The notes under the pieces were generated by a model. It worked only from the letters and a program-made list of their open reading frames with translations. It had not been told where the DNA came from and did no database searches. A DNA stretch of 64,000 nucleotides from DSNY01 sp040752195 (GTDB lineage Bacteria > Pseudomonadota > Gammaproteobacteria > Burkholderiales > Burkholderiaceae_F), in NCBI GenBank assembly GCA_040752195.1, contig JBFMFC010000002.1, positions 62,001 through 126,000 on the forward strand, given 5' to 3'. The stretch's first letter is position 1, and each line of letters begins with the position of its first letter. The translations under genes were made by a program, and so were the position numbers. Positions 9,121 through 17,197 of the stretch are shown in pieces.

Positions 9121-10665
9121 GTGCGCATCGCCGAAGCACCGCTTGCCTTTCGCGCGGCTGCCGGCGCAGCGCCGTGGGCGCTGGCCGACGCGACCCCAGG
9201 GCAATGGTCGGCCGCCGCGCAGGCGTTTGCGCGCGCCGGCGATCGCCTGGTCGCGCTGTGGGGCTCGGACCGGCGCGACCTGGGCGAGGGCTTCGTCATG
9301 TGTGCCGCGTATGCCGCCAGCGATGCGCTCGCGTGCGTGCGTCTGCCGCTCGGAGACGACACCGAGTATCCGGACATCTCGAAGTACTTTCCGGCGGCCA
9401 TACGGATGCAGCGCGCGATCTTCGATCTGCTCGGGTTGCGCGCCAGCGGCGCCGACGACGAGCGCCCCTGGCTGCGGCACGGCGCCTGGCCGGCGGACTT
9501 CTTCCCGTTACGGCGCGATGCCGACGGCACGCGCACCTTCGACGTCGAGCAGGAGCGTTATCCGTTCGTGACGGTCGCCGGCGACGGCGTGCACGAGATC
9601 CCGGTGGGACCCATCCACGCCGGCATCATCGAGCCGGGGCACTTTCGCTTTTCGATCGTCGGCGAGAAGGTGCTGCGCCTCGAGGAGCGCTTGGGCTACG
9701 TCCACAAGGGCATCGAAAAGCGCTTCGAGGGGATGCCGATCGCCGAGGGCGCGCGGCTGGCCGGGCGCGTGTCGGGCGACTCGACCGTCGCCTTCGCATG
9801 GGCCTATGCGATGGCGGCGGAAGCCGCCACCGGCTGCGAGATTCCCGCGCGCGCTGCCTGGCTGCGCGCGCTGCTCGCGGAGCGCGAGCGGGTGGCCAAT
9901 CACTTGGGCGATCTGGGCGCGCTCGGCAACGACGCAGCGCTCGCGTTCGGGCTGGCGCAATTCTCGCGCCTGCGCGAGCAGTGGCTGCGCGTCAACGCCG
10001 AGGTGTTCGGCCACCGTCTGCTGATGGACCGCATCGTTCCCGGTGGCGTCGCGGTCGACCCCGACGCCGAGGCGCTGGCGCGGCTGCGCAGCCAGTGCGG
10101 CGAGATCGGGCAGGAGGTGCGCGTGCTGCGCGCGATCTACGACGAGCACGCCGGACTTCAGGATCGCTTCCAGACGACCGGCATCGTGACGACGGAACTC
10201 GCGCGACGGCTCGGGCTGTGCGGCCTGGCCGCGCGTGCCAGCGGCATCGCGCGCGATCTGCGCGTCGATTCGCCCTGCAAGCCGTACGACGAGCTCGCGG
10301 TTGCCGTCGCCGCGGCGAAGACCGGGGATGTCGCGGCGCGCGTGGCGGTGCGCTTCGACGAACTGTTCGAGTCGCTGCGCCTGATCGCGGCGATCGTCGA
10401 GCGCATTCCCGCGGGCGCGGTGCGCGCCGAGCTGCCGCGCTCGACCGCCGGTGGCTTCGGGCTGGGCTGGATCGAGGGCTGGCGCGGCGACGTGCTCGTC
10501 GCGCTCGAGTGCGATGCCGACGGCCGCGTGCGCCGCTGCCATTGCCACGATCCGTCGTGGCAGAACTGGCCGCTGCTCGAGCACGCGGTGATCGGCAACA
10601 TCGTTCCGGACTTCCCGCTGATCAACAAGTCGTTCAATCTGAGTTACTCGGGGCACGACCTCTGA
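9121..10665 (+). CDS. HyfG/NuoCD-like large subunit lacking all Ni-Fe ligands (Ehr type)
   Basis: A 514-residue soluble subunit fusing an N-terminal NuoC-like domain (about 1-155) to a NuoD/hydrogenase large-subunit domain. The framework motifs are present: PVGPIHAGIIEPGHFRF, LGYVHKGIEKRFEG and RASGIARD. Where true group 4 enzymes read R-V-C-G-I-C, this protein reads RVSGDS (216-221). Where they end D-P-C-Y-S-C, it reads NLSYSG (506-511), three residues before the stop. All four metal-binding cysteines are therefore Ser, Ser, Ser and Gly, so Ni-Fe hydrogenase chemistry is excluded; a quinone-type or other redox site in the same cavity is possible. The GTG start has a GGAGG site. Confidence 0.9.
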   Translation: MRIAEAPLAFRAAAGAAPWALADATPGQWSAAAQAFARAGDRLVALWGSDRRDLGEGFVMCAAYAASDALACVRLPLGDDTEYPDISKYFPAAIRMQRAIFDLLGLRASGADDERPWLRHGAWPADFFPLRRDADGTRTFDVEQERYPFVTVAGDGVHEIPVGPIHAGIIEPGHFRFSIVGEKVLRLEERLGYVHKGIEKRFEGMPIAEGARLAGRVSGDSTVAFAWAYAMAAEAATGCEIPARAAWLRALLAERERVANHLGDLGALGNDAALAFGLAQFSRLREQWLRVNAEVFGHRLLMDRIVPGGVAVDPDAEALARLRSQCGEIGQEVRVLRAIYDEHAGLQDRFQTTGIVTTELARRLGLCGLAARASGIARDLRVDSPCKPYDELAVAVAAAKTGDVAARVAVRFDELFESLRLIAAIVERIPAGAVRAELPRSTAGGFGLGWIEGWRGDVLVALECDADGRVRRCHCHDPSWQNWPLLEHAVIGNIVPDFPLINKSFNLSYSGHDL

Positions 10666-11180
10666 TGCTGTACCTGCTGAAGCAGATCGCCCGCGCCGGC
10701 CTGCCGACCGAGCCGTTGCCCGCGCCCAACGAGGACTGGCGCATCGAAGCCGAACGCATCCAGGGTGAAGTGCTGCGGCTGCTCGGCCGCGCGCTGGCGA
10801 TCCGGCAGATCGACGCCGGTTCGTGCAACGGCTGCGAGCTGGAGATCCACGCGTTGAACAATCCCTACTACAACATCGAAGGTCGCGGCATCAAGTTCGT
10901 CGCCAGCCCGCGCCATGCGGACCTGCTGCTCGTCACCGGCCCGGTCGCGCGCAACATGAAGATCGCGGTCGAGCGCGCGTATGACGCGACCCCGGCGCCG
11001 AAGCTGGTGGTGGCGGTCGGCGACTGTGGCGCGAGCGGCGGCATCTTCGGCGAGAGCTACGCGACCTGCGGAAGGGTCGCCAACGTGATTCCGGTCGACG
11101 TCGCCGTGCCCGGTTGTCCGCCGCCGCCGCTCGCCATCCTGCGGGGCATCCTCACCGCGGTCACGCGCCATACGCGCTGA
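10665..11180 (+). CDS. HyfI/NuoB-like small subunit with intact [4Fe-4S] cysteines
   Basis: A 171-residue electron-transfer subunit of the NuoB/HyfI family. The cluster ligands Cys54 and Cys57 (SCNGCE), Cys121 (GDCGASGG) and Cys151 (PGCPP) are all present, so it should hold the proximal/N2-like [4Fe-4S] cluster next to the altered large subunit. The ATG overlaps the preceding TGA by one base. No polyferredoxin gene (HyfA/HyfH type) lies in the operon, so the electron partner is unknown. The operon probably ends here; the next gene has its own -10-like element in the gap. Confidence 0.92.
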   Translation: MLYLLKQIARAGLPTEPLPAPNEDWRIEAERIQGEVLRLLGRALAIRQIDAGSCNGCELEIHALNNPYYNIEGRGIKFVASPRHADLLLVTGPVARNMKIAVERAYDATPAPKLVVAVGDCGASGGIFGESYATCGRVANVIPVDVAVPGCPPPPLAILRGILTAVTRHTR

Positions 11181-11198
11181 GACGCACGGCGCCGACAG

Positions 11199-11204
11199 TA
11201 CAAT
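11199..11204 (+). promoter_or_regulatory. Candidate -10 element for DUF3460-scpA
   Basis: TACAAT lies 79 bases ahead of the DUF3460 ATG, in the 102-base gap after the membrane-complex operon. A good -35 is not visible. The same TACAAT hexamer precedes two other genes in this window. Confidence 0.35.
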
Positions 11205-11282
11205 CGCGCGTCCGGCGTTGGGCCCCGGCGTTGGGTCCCGCGTTTGGGCCCCGAAACCCCGCGCGGCCCGCTGCGAGTCACC

Positions 11283-11477
11283 ATGACGCAATACGAATCC
11301 GACATCACGAAGTTCATCCGCGAGCTGAAGCAGAAGATCCCCGATCTCGAGCAGAAGCAGCGCGAGGGGCGCGCGATCTGGTGGGACAAGCAGGTCGACT
11401 TCGACGAGCTGAAGCGCTGGCAGGAATCGCAGGTGCCGCAGCCGCCGTACGTGTATCAGCCGAAGGTCAAGCAGTGA
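11283..11477 (+). CDS. DUF3460 family small protein
   Basis: A 64-residue charged cytoplasmic protein (starts MTQYESDITKFIRELKQ and contains the tryptophan-rich centre AIWWDKQ) that matches the betaproteobacterial DUF3460 family in size and content. Its function is unknown. The GTG of scpA overlaps its last codon and stop, so the two are translationally coupled; the pairing with scpA is widely conserved in Burkholderiales and suggests a link to chromosome segregation or simply co-expression. The ATG at 11283 is chosen over an upstream ATG at 11244 because family members begin here. Confidence 0.85.
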   Translation: MTQYESDITKFIRELKQKIPDLEQKQREGRAIWWDKQVDFDELKRWQESQVPQPPYVYQPKVKQ

Positions 11478-12352
11478 GCGGCCTTGCCCATCCGGCCGAG
11501 CCGGTCGACCTGGCCGCTTCCGCGGCGCTCGCCGCCGACGATTCGACGCCCGACGTCGTCGACGGCGTGGCGCTGGCGCGGCTGTATGGCGAGCCGCTGT
11601 TCAAGCTGCCCGAAGACCTGTACATCCCGCCCGATGCGCTCGAGGTGTTCCTCGAGGCCTTCGAAGGGCCGCTCGACCTGCTTCTGTACCTGATCCGCAA
11701 GCAGAACTTCAACGTGCTCGACATTCCGATGGCGGCGCTCACGGCGCAGTACCTCGCGTACGTCGAGCAGATCCGCAGGAGCAACCTCGAACTGGCCGCC
11801 GAGTACCTGCTGATGGCGGCGATGCTGATCGAGATCAAGAGCCGGATGCTGCTGCCGGTGAAGAAGGCGGAAACCGGAGAGGAAGTCGAGGACCCGCGCG
11901 CCGAGCTCGTGCGCCGTCTCGTCGAGTACGAGCGCATCAAGCTCGCGGCGGCGCGGCTCGACGAGCTGCCGCGCGTCGGGCGCGACTTCGCGCGCGCGAT
12001 CGTCGCGGTCGAGCAGTCGGTCGTCAGGCGCTTGCCGCAGGTCAACGTCGTCGACCTGCAGCAGGCGTGGGCCGAGGTGCTCAACCGCGCCAGGCTGCAC
12101 GCGCACCATCACATCGCGCGCGAGGAGCTGTCGGTTCGCGAGCACATGAGCATCGTGCTGCGCAAGCTGCAGGGGCGCCAGTTCGTCGAGTTCGGGGATC
12201 TGTTCGACGCACGGCTGCTCGCGAAGGGGCCGCCGATCGTGATCGTGCACTTCCTCGCGCTGCTCGAACTCGCCCGCGAGAACCTCGTCGAGCTGACGCA
12301 GGCCGCGCCTTACGCGCCGATCTACGTGCGGCTCGCATACACGCCAAGCTGA
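11474..12352 (+). CDS. scpA: Segregation and condensation protein A
   Basis: ScpA is the kleisin subunit that bridges SMC heads and recruits ScpB in the condensin complex, acting in chromosome compaction and partition. The 292-residue product contains the N-terminal kleisin signature FLEAFEGPLDLLLYLIRKQ and continues with NVLDIPMAALTAQYL and LLMAAMLIEIKSRMLLP, followed by a charged middle and a C-terminal winged-helix segment. The GTG start lies inside the DUF3460 stop (four-base overlap). No scpB or smc gene is adjacent. Slightly longer than the 240-280 typical size because of an acidic N-terminal extension. Confidence 0.95.
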   Translation: MSGLAHPAEPVDLAASAALAADDSTPDVVDGVALARLYGEPLFKLPEDLYIPPDALEVFLEAFEGPLDLLLYLIRKQNFNVLDIPMAALTAQYLAYVEQIRRSNLELAAEYLLMAAMLIEIKSRMLLPVKKAETGEEVEDPRAELVRRLVEYERIKLAAARLDELPRVGRDFARAIVAVEQSVVRRLPQVNVVDLQQAWAEVLNRARLHAHHHIAREELSVREHMSIVLRKLQGRQFVEFGDLFDARLLAKGPPIVIVHFLALLELARENLVELTQAAPYAPIYVRLAYTPS

Positions 12353-12367
12353 CGCCGGTTTCGCCCG

Positions 12368-12757
12368 ATGGCAGACCGGTCGCCGCGGCTGTCGATCCGC
12401 ATCGACTTCGACGGTGGCAGGCTCGGCCCGGGCAAGGTCGAACTGCTGGAGCACATCGCGCGCGAACGCTCGATCGCAGCGGCTGCGCGCGCGATGGGCA
12501 TGTCGTACAAGCGCGCCTGGGCGCTCGTCGACACGATGAACCAACTGTTCCGCGAGCCGGTCGTCACGACCCAGCCCGGCCGCAACACCGCCGGCGCGAC
12601 CGAAGTGACGGCTTTCGGCCGGCGCATCGTCGCGCTGTATCGGGCGGCCGAACGCGGCGCTGCGGCGGGCGCGGCAGCGCCGATCGCAGAACTCACCGCT
12701 GCGGCGCGTCCTGCGGTGCGCCGGACACCGGCGCGGACCGCGCGGCGTTCGGCGTGA
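12368..12757 (+). CDS. Short ModE-like molybdate regulator, DNA-binding domain only
   Basis: The 129 residues start with the LysR-like winged helix-turn-helix of ModE (LSIRIDFDGGRLGPGKVELLEHI; SIAAAARAMGMSYKRAWALVDTMN; GAEVTAFG-type end of the wing). The paired molybdate-binding Mop domains of full ModE (about 260 residues) are missing; instead there is an Ala/Arg-rich tail from about residue 100. Single-domain ModE-like proteins are known in many bacteria. Its last 65 bases overlap the 3' end of modC on the other strand. Position beside modABC supports control of molybdate uptake, but metal sensing is not visible in this protein. Confidence 0.85.
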   Translation: MADRSPRLSIRIDFDGGRLGPGKVELLEHIARERSIAAAARAMGMSYKRAWALVDTMNQLFREPVVTTQPGRNTAGATEVTAFGRRIVALYRAAERGAAAGAAAPIAELTAAARPAVRRTPARTARRSA

Positions 12758-13853
12758 CGGTTTCGACCGTCAGCATCGACGTGGCGCAATCCAGCGCCAC
12801 CGACTTGATCAGGCACCACACGGCGAGTCCCGGCGCGAGCGCGAGCCGCTCGGCCGCCTCGCGCGTGATGCGCGCGCGCAGCGCGACCGCCGTGCCGATC
12901 CGCACGAGCGCATCGACGTAAGTCGCATCGCGGGCGGCGAGCGCTTCGATCCGGCCCGGCAGCCGATTGACCACGCTGACATCCGACGGCTGCGACAGCG
13001 CGAGCGCCACGTCGCGGGCGGGAATGCGAACGCGCACCGGCGTGCCGACGGCCACGTCCACGCGCGGCACGCGCAGCGTGCAGCCGGCGACGTCGAGCAG
13101 CGTCAAGCCGAACCGTTCGTCGTGCGCGCTGACCCGGCAATGCAGCAGCGAACCGGCTTCCACGCCGGGCATCATGTCCGCGACGGCGGGCTGCGCGAGC
13201 ACTTCGTCGACCGTGCCGGCAGCGACCACATTGCCGCGGTCGAGAACCGCCATCTTGTCGGCGAGCCGCAGCGCTTCCTGCAGATCGTGAGTGACCAGCA
13301 CGATCGGGATCGACAGCGTCTGCCGCAACTGCGCGAGCTCCTGGTAAAGATCCTGCCGCACCGCCTGATCGACGGCCGAAAACGGCTCGTCGAGCAGCAG
13401 CACCTGCGGGTCTCGCGCCAGCGCCCGCGCCAGCGCGACGCGTTGTTGCTGGCCGCCCGAAAGCTGCGCCGGCCGGCGCGCGCCGAGGTCGTCGAGCCGC
13501 ACGCGCGCCAGCAGCTCGCGCGCGTGCGCGGGTGCGTCCGCGCGAGCGCTCGCGATGGCGACGTTTTCGAGCGCCGACAGATGCGGAAACAGCGCGTAGC
13601 TCTGGAAGACGAATCCGACGCGCCGCTGCTGCACCGTCAGCGCAATGCCGCGGTCCGTGTCGAGCCAGACCTCGCCGCCGACCTCGACGCGGCCTTCCGC
13701 ACAGCCGACGAGTCCCGCGATCGCGCGCAGGATCGTCGTCTTGCCGCTGCCCGACGGGCCGACCAGCGCCAGCAGCTCGCCGGCTTCGCAGTCGAACCGG
13801 GCGTCGAGCGGAATCGGTGTGCGCTGCCGCAGTCGCACCGCGAGCGCCGCCAT
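12693..13853 (-). CDS. modC: Molybdate ABC transporter ATP-binding protein
   Basis: The 386-residue ATPase energises molybdate (or tungstate) import. Walker A GPSGSGKT is at 32-39, the signature LSGGQQQ at 131-137 and Walker B VLLLDEP at 151-157. The C-terminal third holds a TOBE/Mop-like domain (about 225-365) that may bind oxyanion and regulate the transporter. The ATG overlaps the modB stop by one base; an in-frame ATG 54 bases upstream lies within modB and is rejected. The final residues form a Pro/Ala/Arg tail lying antisense to the ModE-like gene. Confidence 0.95.
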   Translation of the reverse strand: MAALAVRLRQRTPIPLDARFDCEAGELLALVGPSGSGKTTILRAIAGLVGCAEGRVEVGGEVWLDTDRGIALTVQQRRVGFVFQSYALFPHLSALENVAIASARADAPAHARELLARVRLDDLGARRPAQLSGGQQQRVALARALARDPQVLLLDEPFSAVDQAVRQDLYQELAQLRQTLSIPIVLVTHDLQEALRLADKMAVLDRGNVVAAGTVDEVLAQPAVADMMPGVEAGSLLHCRVSAHDERFGLTLLDVAGCTLRVPRVDVAVGTPVRVRIPARDVALALSQPSDVSVVNRLPGRIEALAARDATYVDALVRIGTAVALRARITREAAERLALAPGLAVWCLIKSVALDCATSMLTVETVTPNAARSAPVSGAPQDAPQR

Positions 13854-14527
13854 CACCGCTCCTGCAGGTGGCGACGCGCGCGCTGGCCGGTCGCAAAGAC
13901 GACCCAAAGCGCCGCCAGCGTGAAGCCCACCAGCACCAGCGACATCGCGTTCGCGCCCGCCGTGTCGAACGCCTGCACGCGGTCATAAATGGCGATCGAC
14001 AGCGTTTTCGTTTCGCCGGCGATGCTGCCGCCGACCATCAGCACGACGCCGAACTCGCCGAGCGTGTGCGCGAACGTCAGCGCCACGCCGCCCAGGATGC
14101 CCGGCCACGCCAGCGGCAGTTCGATGCGCCACAGCGTGCGCCAGCGCGACAGCCCCGACACCCACGCCGCTTCGCGCAGGCTGTTCGGGATCGCAGCGAA
14201 CGCGCGCTGCGCCGGCTGCACCATGAACGGCAGGTTGATCAGCACGCTGGCGGCAAGCAGCCCTTCGAACGTGAATACGAGCTGCACGCCCGCGAAGCGG
14301 TCGAGCCAGCGACCGACCGGCGAGCCGGCGCCGAAAGCGGCCAGCAGATAAAAGCCCACCACGGTGGGCGGCAACAGCAGCGGCAAGGTGAGCGCCGCTT
14401 CGACCAGCGCCCGGTGGCGCCCTTCGCCGATCGCCAGCCGGCGCCCGAGCCACACGCCGATCGGCCCGAGCAGGACGCAGGTGGCGGTTGCCAGCAGCAG
14501 CGAAACGCGCGTCGCTTCCCAGTCCAA
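13853..14527 (-). CDS. modB: Molybdate ABC transporter permease
   Basis: A 224-residue inner-membrane permease with five to six helices. Family motifs include LPLLLPPTVVGFYLL and the ATPase-contact (EAA) loop EAAWVSGLSRWRTLWRIELPLAWPGILGG, followed by FAHTLGEFGVVLMVGGSI. Size agrees with ModB (about 229). The start is unusual: the codon at 14525-14527 is TTG, directly after and in frame with the modA TGA, and no ATG or GTG is available near the expected N-terminus. Translation probably restarts from ribosomes finishing modA. Confidence 0.93.
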   Translation of the reverse strand: MDWEATRVSLLLATATCVLLGPIGVWLGRRLAIGEGRHRALVEAALTLPLLLPPTVVGFYLLAAFGAGSPVGRWLDRFAGVQLVFTFEGLLAASVLINLPFMVQPAQRAFAAIPNSLREAAWVSGLSRWRTLWRIELPLAWPGILGGVALTFAHTLGEFGVVLMVGGSIAGETKTLSIAIYDRVQAFDTAGANAMSLVLVGFTLAALWVVFATGQRARRHLQER

Positions 14528-15298
14528 TCACTCCCCCGGCAGCAGGAAGCCGTACCGCTTCAGGATCGCGCGGGCCGGCGGCTGTTGAAGATAGGCGTAA
14601 AACTGGGCCGCAGTTTCGCCCGCCCGGCGCGTCAGCACCATGCGCTGTCGCAACGGACTGTGCAGCCGCTCGGGCAGCGGCACGTGGCTTCCCTGCCGCT
14701 GCAATTCGGGCGCCAGGGCGAGCGACAGCGCGATGATGCCGGCCTGCGCATTGCCGGTCGTCACGAACTGAGCGGTCTGCGCGATGTTCTCGCCGAGTAC
14801 GAGCTTCGGCTGCACGAAGTCCCACAGCGCGAGCGCCTGCAACGCCTGCTGCGCAGCGCGCCCGTACGGCGCGTGCTCGGGATTGGCGATCGCGAACTTG
14901 CGCACGCCGCCCCACCCTTCGCGCAGGCCCTTGAGGTCGGCGTCGAGGCGGATCGTCGAGTCCTTCGGCGCGTACAGCGCGATCCGCCCGACCGCGTAAA
15001 GCTCGCCGCGATCACGCGTGAGACCCGCGTCCGCCAGTTGGAAAACAAAGTCCTCGTCGGCCGACATGAACAGTTCGAACGGTGCGCCCTGCCGGATCTG
15101 CCGCGCGAAGTTTCCGGAGGAACCGAAATTCAGCTGCACCTTGCGGCCGGTGTCGGCCTCGAAGCGCGCGGCCACTTCAGCCACCGCGAACTTCAGATCG
15201 CTCGCGGCGGCGACGATGGGCACCCGGTCCCGCGCAGCCGAAGAGACGTGAGCAACGAGGACGATCAGGCACAACAGCGCATGGATCGGGCGCGGCAT
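14528..15298 (-). CDS. modA: Molybdate ABC transporter periplasmic binding protein
   Basis: A 256-residue exported protein that captures molybdate in the periplasm for ModBC. A signal peptide covers about residues 1-21 (ending near VSSA-A). Family motifs follow: AAASDLKFAVAEVAARFE, FGSSGNFARQI and APFELFMSADEDFV; the serines and the following backbone form the oxyanion pocket. The context IANPEHAPYGRAAQQAL is also typical. It is the first gene of the minus-strand modABC operon; 93 bases separate it from the divergent TauE-like gene. A classic ModE operator could not be recognised in that gap. Confidence 0.95.
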   Translation of the reverse strand: MPRPIHALLCLIVLVAHVSSAARDRVPIVAAASDLKFAVAEVAARFEADTGRKVQLNFGSSGNFARQIRQGAPFELFMSADEDFVFQLADAGLTRDRGELYAVGRIALYAPKDSTIRLDADLKGLREGWGGVRKFAIANPEHAPYGRAAQQALQALALWDFVQPKLVLGENIAQTAQFVTTGNAQAGIIALSLALAPELQRQGSHVPLPERLHSPLRQRMVLTRRAGETAAQFYAYLQQPPARAILKRYGFLLPGE

Positions 15299-15391
15299 GT
15301 CCGGCAGGGTAGGTCGAAGAACGGGTGCGGCGCTGTTGCCAGCGCTGCCGCGAATGAGTTTATCCTGTGTCCAAACAGCTATAGGACTGCC

Positions 15392-16240
15392 GTGCCTACG
15401 CCCGCTTCGCCCGCGCCGGCGGCTTCACCCGGCCGCGCGCGCCAACCGCGACCGGTGCTCGCGTTCGTCGCGGGCGCGGTCGTCGGTTGCCTTGGCGGCT
15501 TGATCGGCCTGGGCGGCGCGGAGTTCCGGCTGCCGCTGCTGGTTGCGCTGTTCGCGTACGCGACGCGCGAGGCGATCGGCCTGAACGTGGCACTGAGCCT
15601 GGTGACGGTCGCGTTCTCGCTCGTCTTTCGCGTTGCCGACAGCGGCGCCGGTGCGCTGTGGCCGCACGCTGCCGCGATCGTCACGCTCGCCGCAGGGACG
15701 ATCGCCGGCGCGTTCGCGGGTGTCGCGATCGGGCGCAGGCTGTCGGGCGCGGCGCTGACCTGGGTCGTCGCGGCGCTGCTCGTGCTGCTGGCCGTCGTGA
15801 TGGGCTCGCACGCCGCCGACCCGCAACAGGGCCTGCGCCTGTCGTTGCCGCCGGCCGCGCAAGCGGCGGCCGCGCTCACCGCCGGCGCGGCGATCGGCGT
15901 CATCGCCAGTCTGCTCGGCGTGGCAGGCGGCGAACTGCTGATCCCGACGCTCGTGCTGCTGTACGCCGTCGACACCAAGCTCGCCGGCACGCTGTCGCTG
16001 GCGATCAGCCTGCCGACGCTGCTGGTATCGCTCGCGCGCTGGCGGCACGCTCGCGGCGACTGGTCGCTGTGGCGCACCAGTCGCAGCCTGCTGGCGTGGA
16101 TGGGTGCGGGCAGCATCGCGGGCGCAGCCGCCGGTGCGCGTCTGCTCGGCGGGATCGACGCACGCATCCTGAGCCTGATGCTCGCGGCTCTGCTCGCCTA
16201 CTCCGCCTTGCACCTGGGGTGGCAGGCGCGCCGCGCCTGA
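15392..16240 (+). CDS. TauE/SafE-type sulfite/anion permease
   Basis: A membrane protein of about 282 residues with two repeats of the TauE/SafE (DUF81) family: GAVVGCLGGLIGLGGAEFRLPLLV in the first half and IGVIASLLGVAGGELLIPTLVLL in the second. About eight helices are expected. Family members export or import sulfite, sulfonates or other small anions; the substrate here is unknown. Being divergent from modABC hints at a link to oxyanion homeostasis, but that is inference. The start is taken as the GTG at 15392 with AGGA about seven bases upstream; no ATG is available. Confidence 0.85.
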   Translation: MPTPASPAPAASPGRARQPRPVLAFVAGAVVGCLGGLIGLGGAEFRLPLLVALFAYATREAIGLNVALSLVTVAFSLVFRVADSGAGALWPHAAAIVTLAAGTIAGAFAGVAIGRRLSGAALTWVVAALLVLLAVVMGSHAADPQQGLRLSLPPAAQAAAALTAGAAIGVIASLLGVAGGELLIPTLVLLYAVDTKLAGTLSLAISLPTLLVSLARWRHARGDWSLWRTSRSLLAWMGAGSIAGAAAGARLLGGIDARILSLMLAALLAYSALHLGWQARRA

Positions 16241-16338
16241 ACGCGGCGGCATCGGCGAGCACGGCGACCTCATGGGCGGGACCACCGAGCGTTGATGGCG
16301 ATCGAGGCGCTTGCGGGATCGTCCTTCCGGCCAACACG

Positions 16339-17082
16339 ATGGGTGTCGCGCGTCTGCGCTTCTACGAGGAGCTGAACGACTTCCTGGCGCCGGCGCGGCG
16401 CAAGCGCGAGTTCGACTATGCGTTCGCGCGCGCGGCGACGGTGAAGAACGCGATCGAAGCCGTCGGCGTTCCGCACACCGAAGTCGAGCTGATCCTCGTC
16501 GACGGCCGCTCGGTCGACTTCTCGTACCGGCTGCGCGACGGCGACCGCGTCAGCGTCTATCCGATGTTCGAGGCGTTCGACGTCGCGCCGCTCGTGCGCG
16601 TGCGCGAGCGACCCCTGCGCGACACGCGCTTCGTCGCCGACGCGCACTTGGGCGGTCTCGCCCGGCTGCTGCGCATGGCCGGCTTCGACACGCTGCACGA
16701 CAACGCGTACGCCGACGACGCGATCCGCCGGCTCGCCGCAGCCGAATCGCGCGTGATCCTGACGCGCGACCGCGCGCTGCTCAAGTGCCGCGACGTCACG
16801 CACGGCTGCTACGTTCGCGCGCTCGAACCGCCGGCGCAGCTCGCGGAAGTCGTCGGCCGCCTGCAACTCGCGGCGAGCATGGCGCCGTTCACGCGGTGCC
16901 TGCGCTGCAATCTGCCGCTCGCCGACGTCGACAAGGACGAGGTGCGGCACCGGCTTCCTGAAACAGTCGCGCAGGCCCACGCACGCTTCAGGACGTGCGC
17001 CGGCTGCGAGCGCGTCTATTGGGAAGGCAGCCACTGGCGGCGGATGCGCGAGCTGCTCGAGCGCGTGGCGCGGCCGACGTGA
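16339..17082 (+). CDS. Mut7-C RNase-domain protein with N-terminal ubiquitin-like fold
   Basis: A 247-residue cytoplasmic protein. Residues 1-85 fit the Mut7-C ubiquitin-like domain (ending LRDGDRVSVYPMFE). Residues 95-180 fit the Mut7-C PIN-like nuclease fold, with acidic residues Asp101, Asp126, Asp127 and the TRD motif at 142-144. A zinc knuckle with Cys187, Cys190, Cys220 and Cys223 closes the protein. The architecture is known in proteobacteria, but substrate and role are not established; an RNA-targeting function is inferred from the fold. No operon partner is obvious; it stands between the permease and the large membrane hydrolase. Confidence 0.85.
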   Translation: MGVARLRFYEELNDFLAPARRKREFDYAFARAATVKNAIEAVGVPHTEVELILVDGRSVDFSYRLRDGDRVSVYPMFEAFDVAPLVRVRERPLRDTRFVADAHLGGLARLLRMAGFDTLHDNAYADDAIRRLAAAESRVILTRDRALLKCRDVTHGCYVRALEPPAQLAEVVGRLQLAASMAPFTRCLRCNLPLADVDKDEVRHRLPETVAQAHARFRTCAGCERVYWEGSHWRRMRELLERVARPT

Positions 17083-17197
17083 CGCAGCGCGCACCGATCG
17101 ATCCGGTGCGCTACGCGTCACGCCGTGAAGATTCGCTTGAACGTGCAGCGGCGCGCGGATCCAATGGCGGCACTGCCTGCACGACGCGGAGGAGCGC

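Noticed and set aside
9121..10665. Annotation of the HyfG-like gene as a functional Ni-Fe hydrogenase large subunit
   Set aside because: All four Ni-Fe cysteine positions are replaced and no maturation genes are present.
15299..15391. ModE operator between modA and the TauE-like gene
   Set aside because: No inverted TATAT-type repeat was found; the AT-rich spots are isolated.
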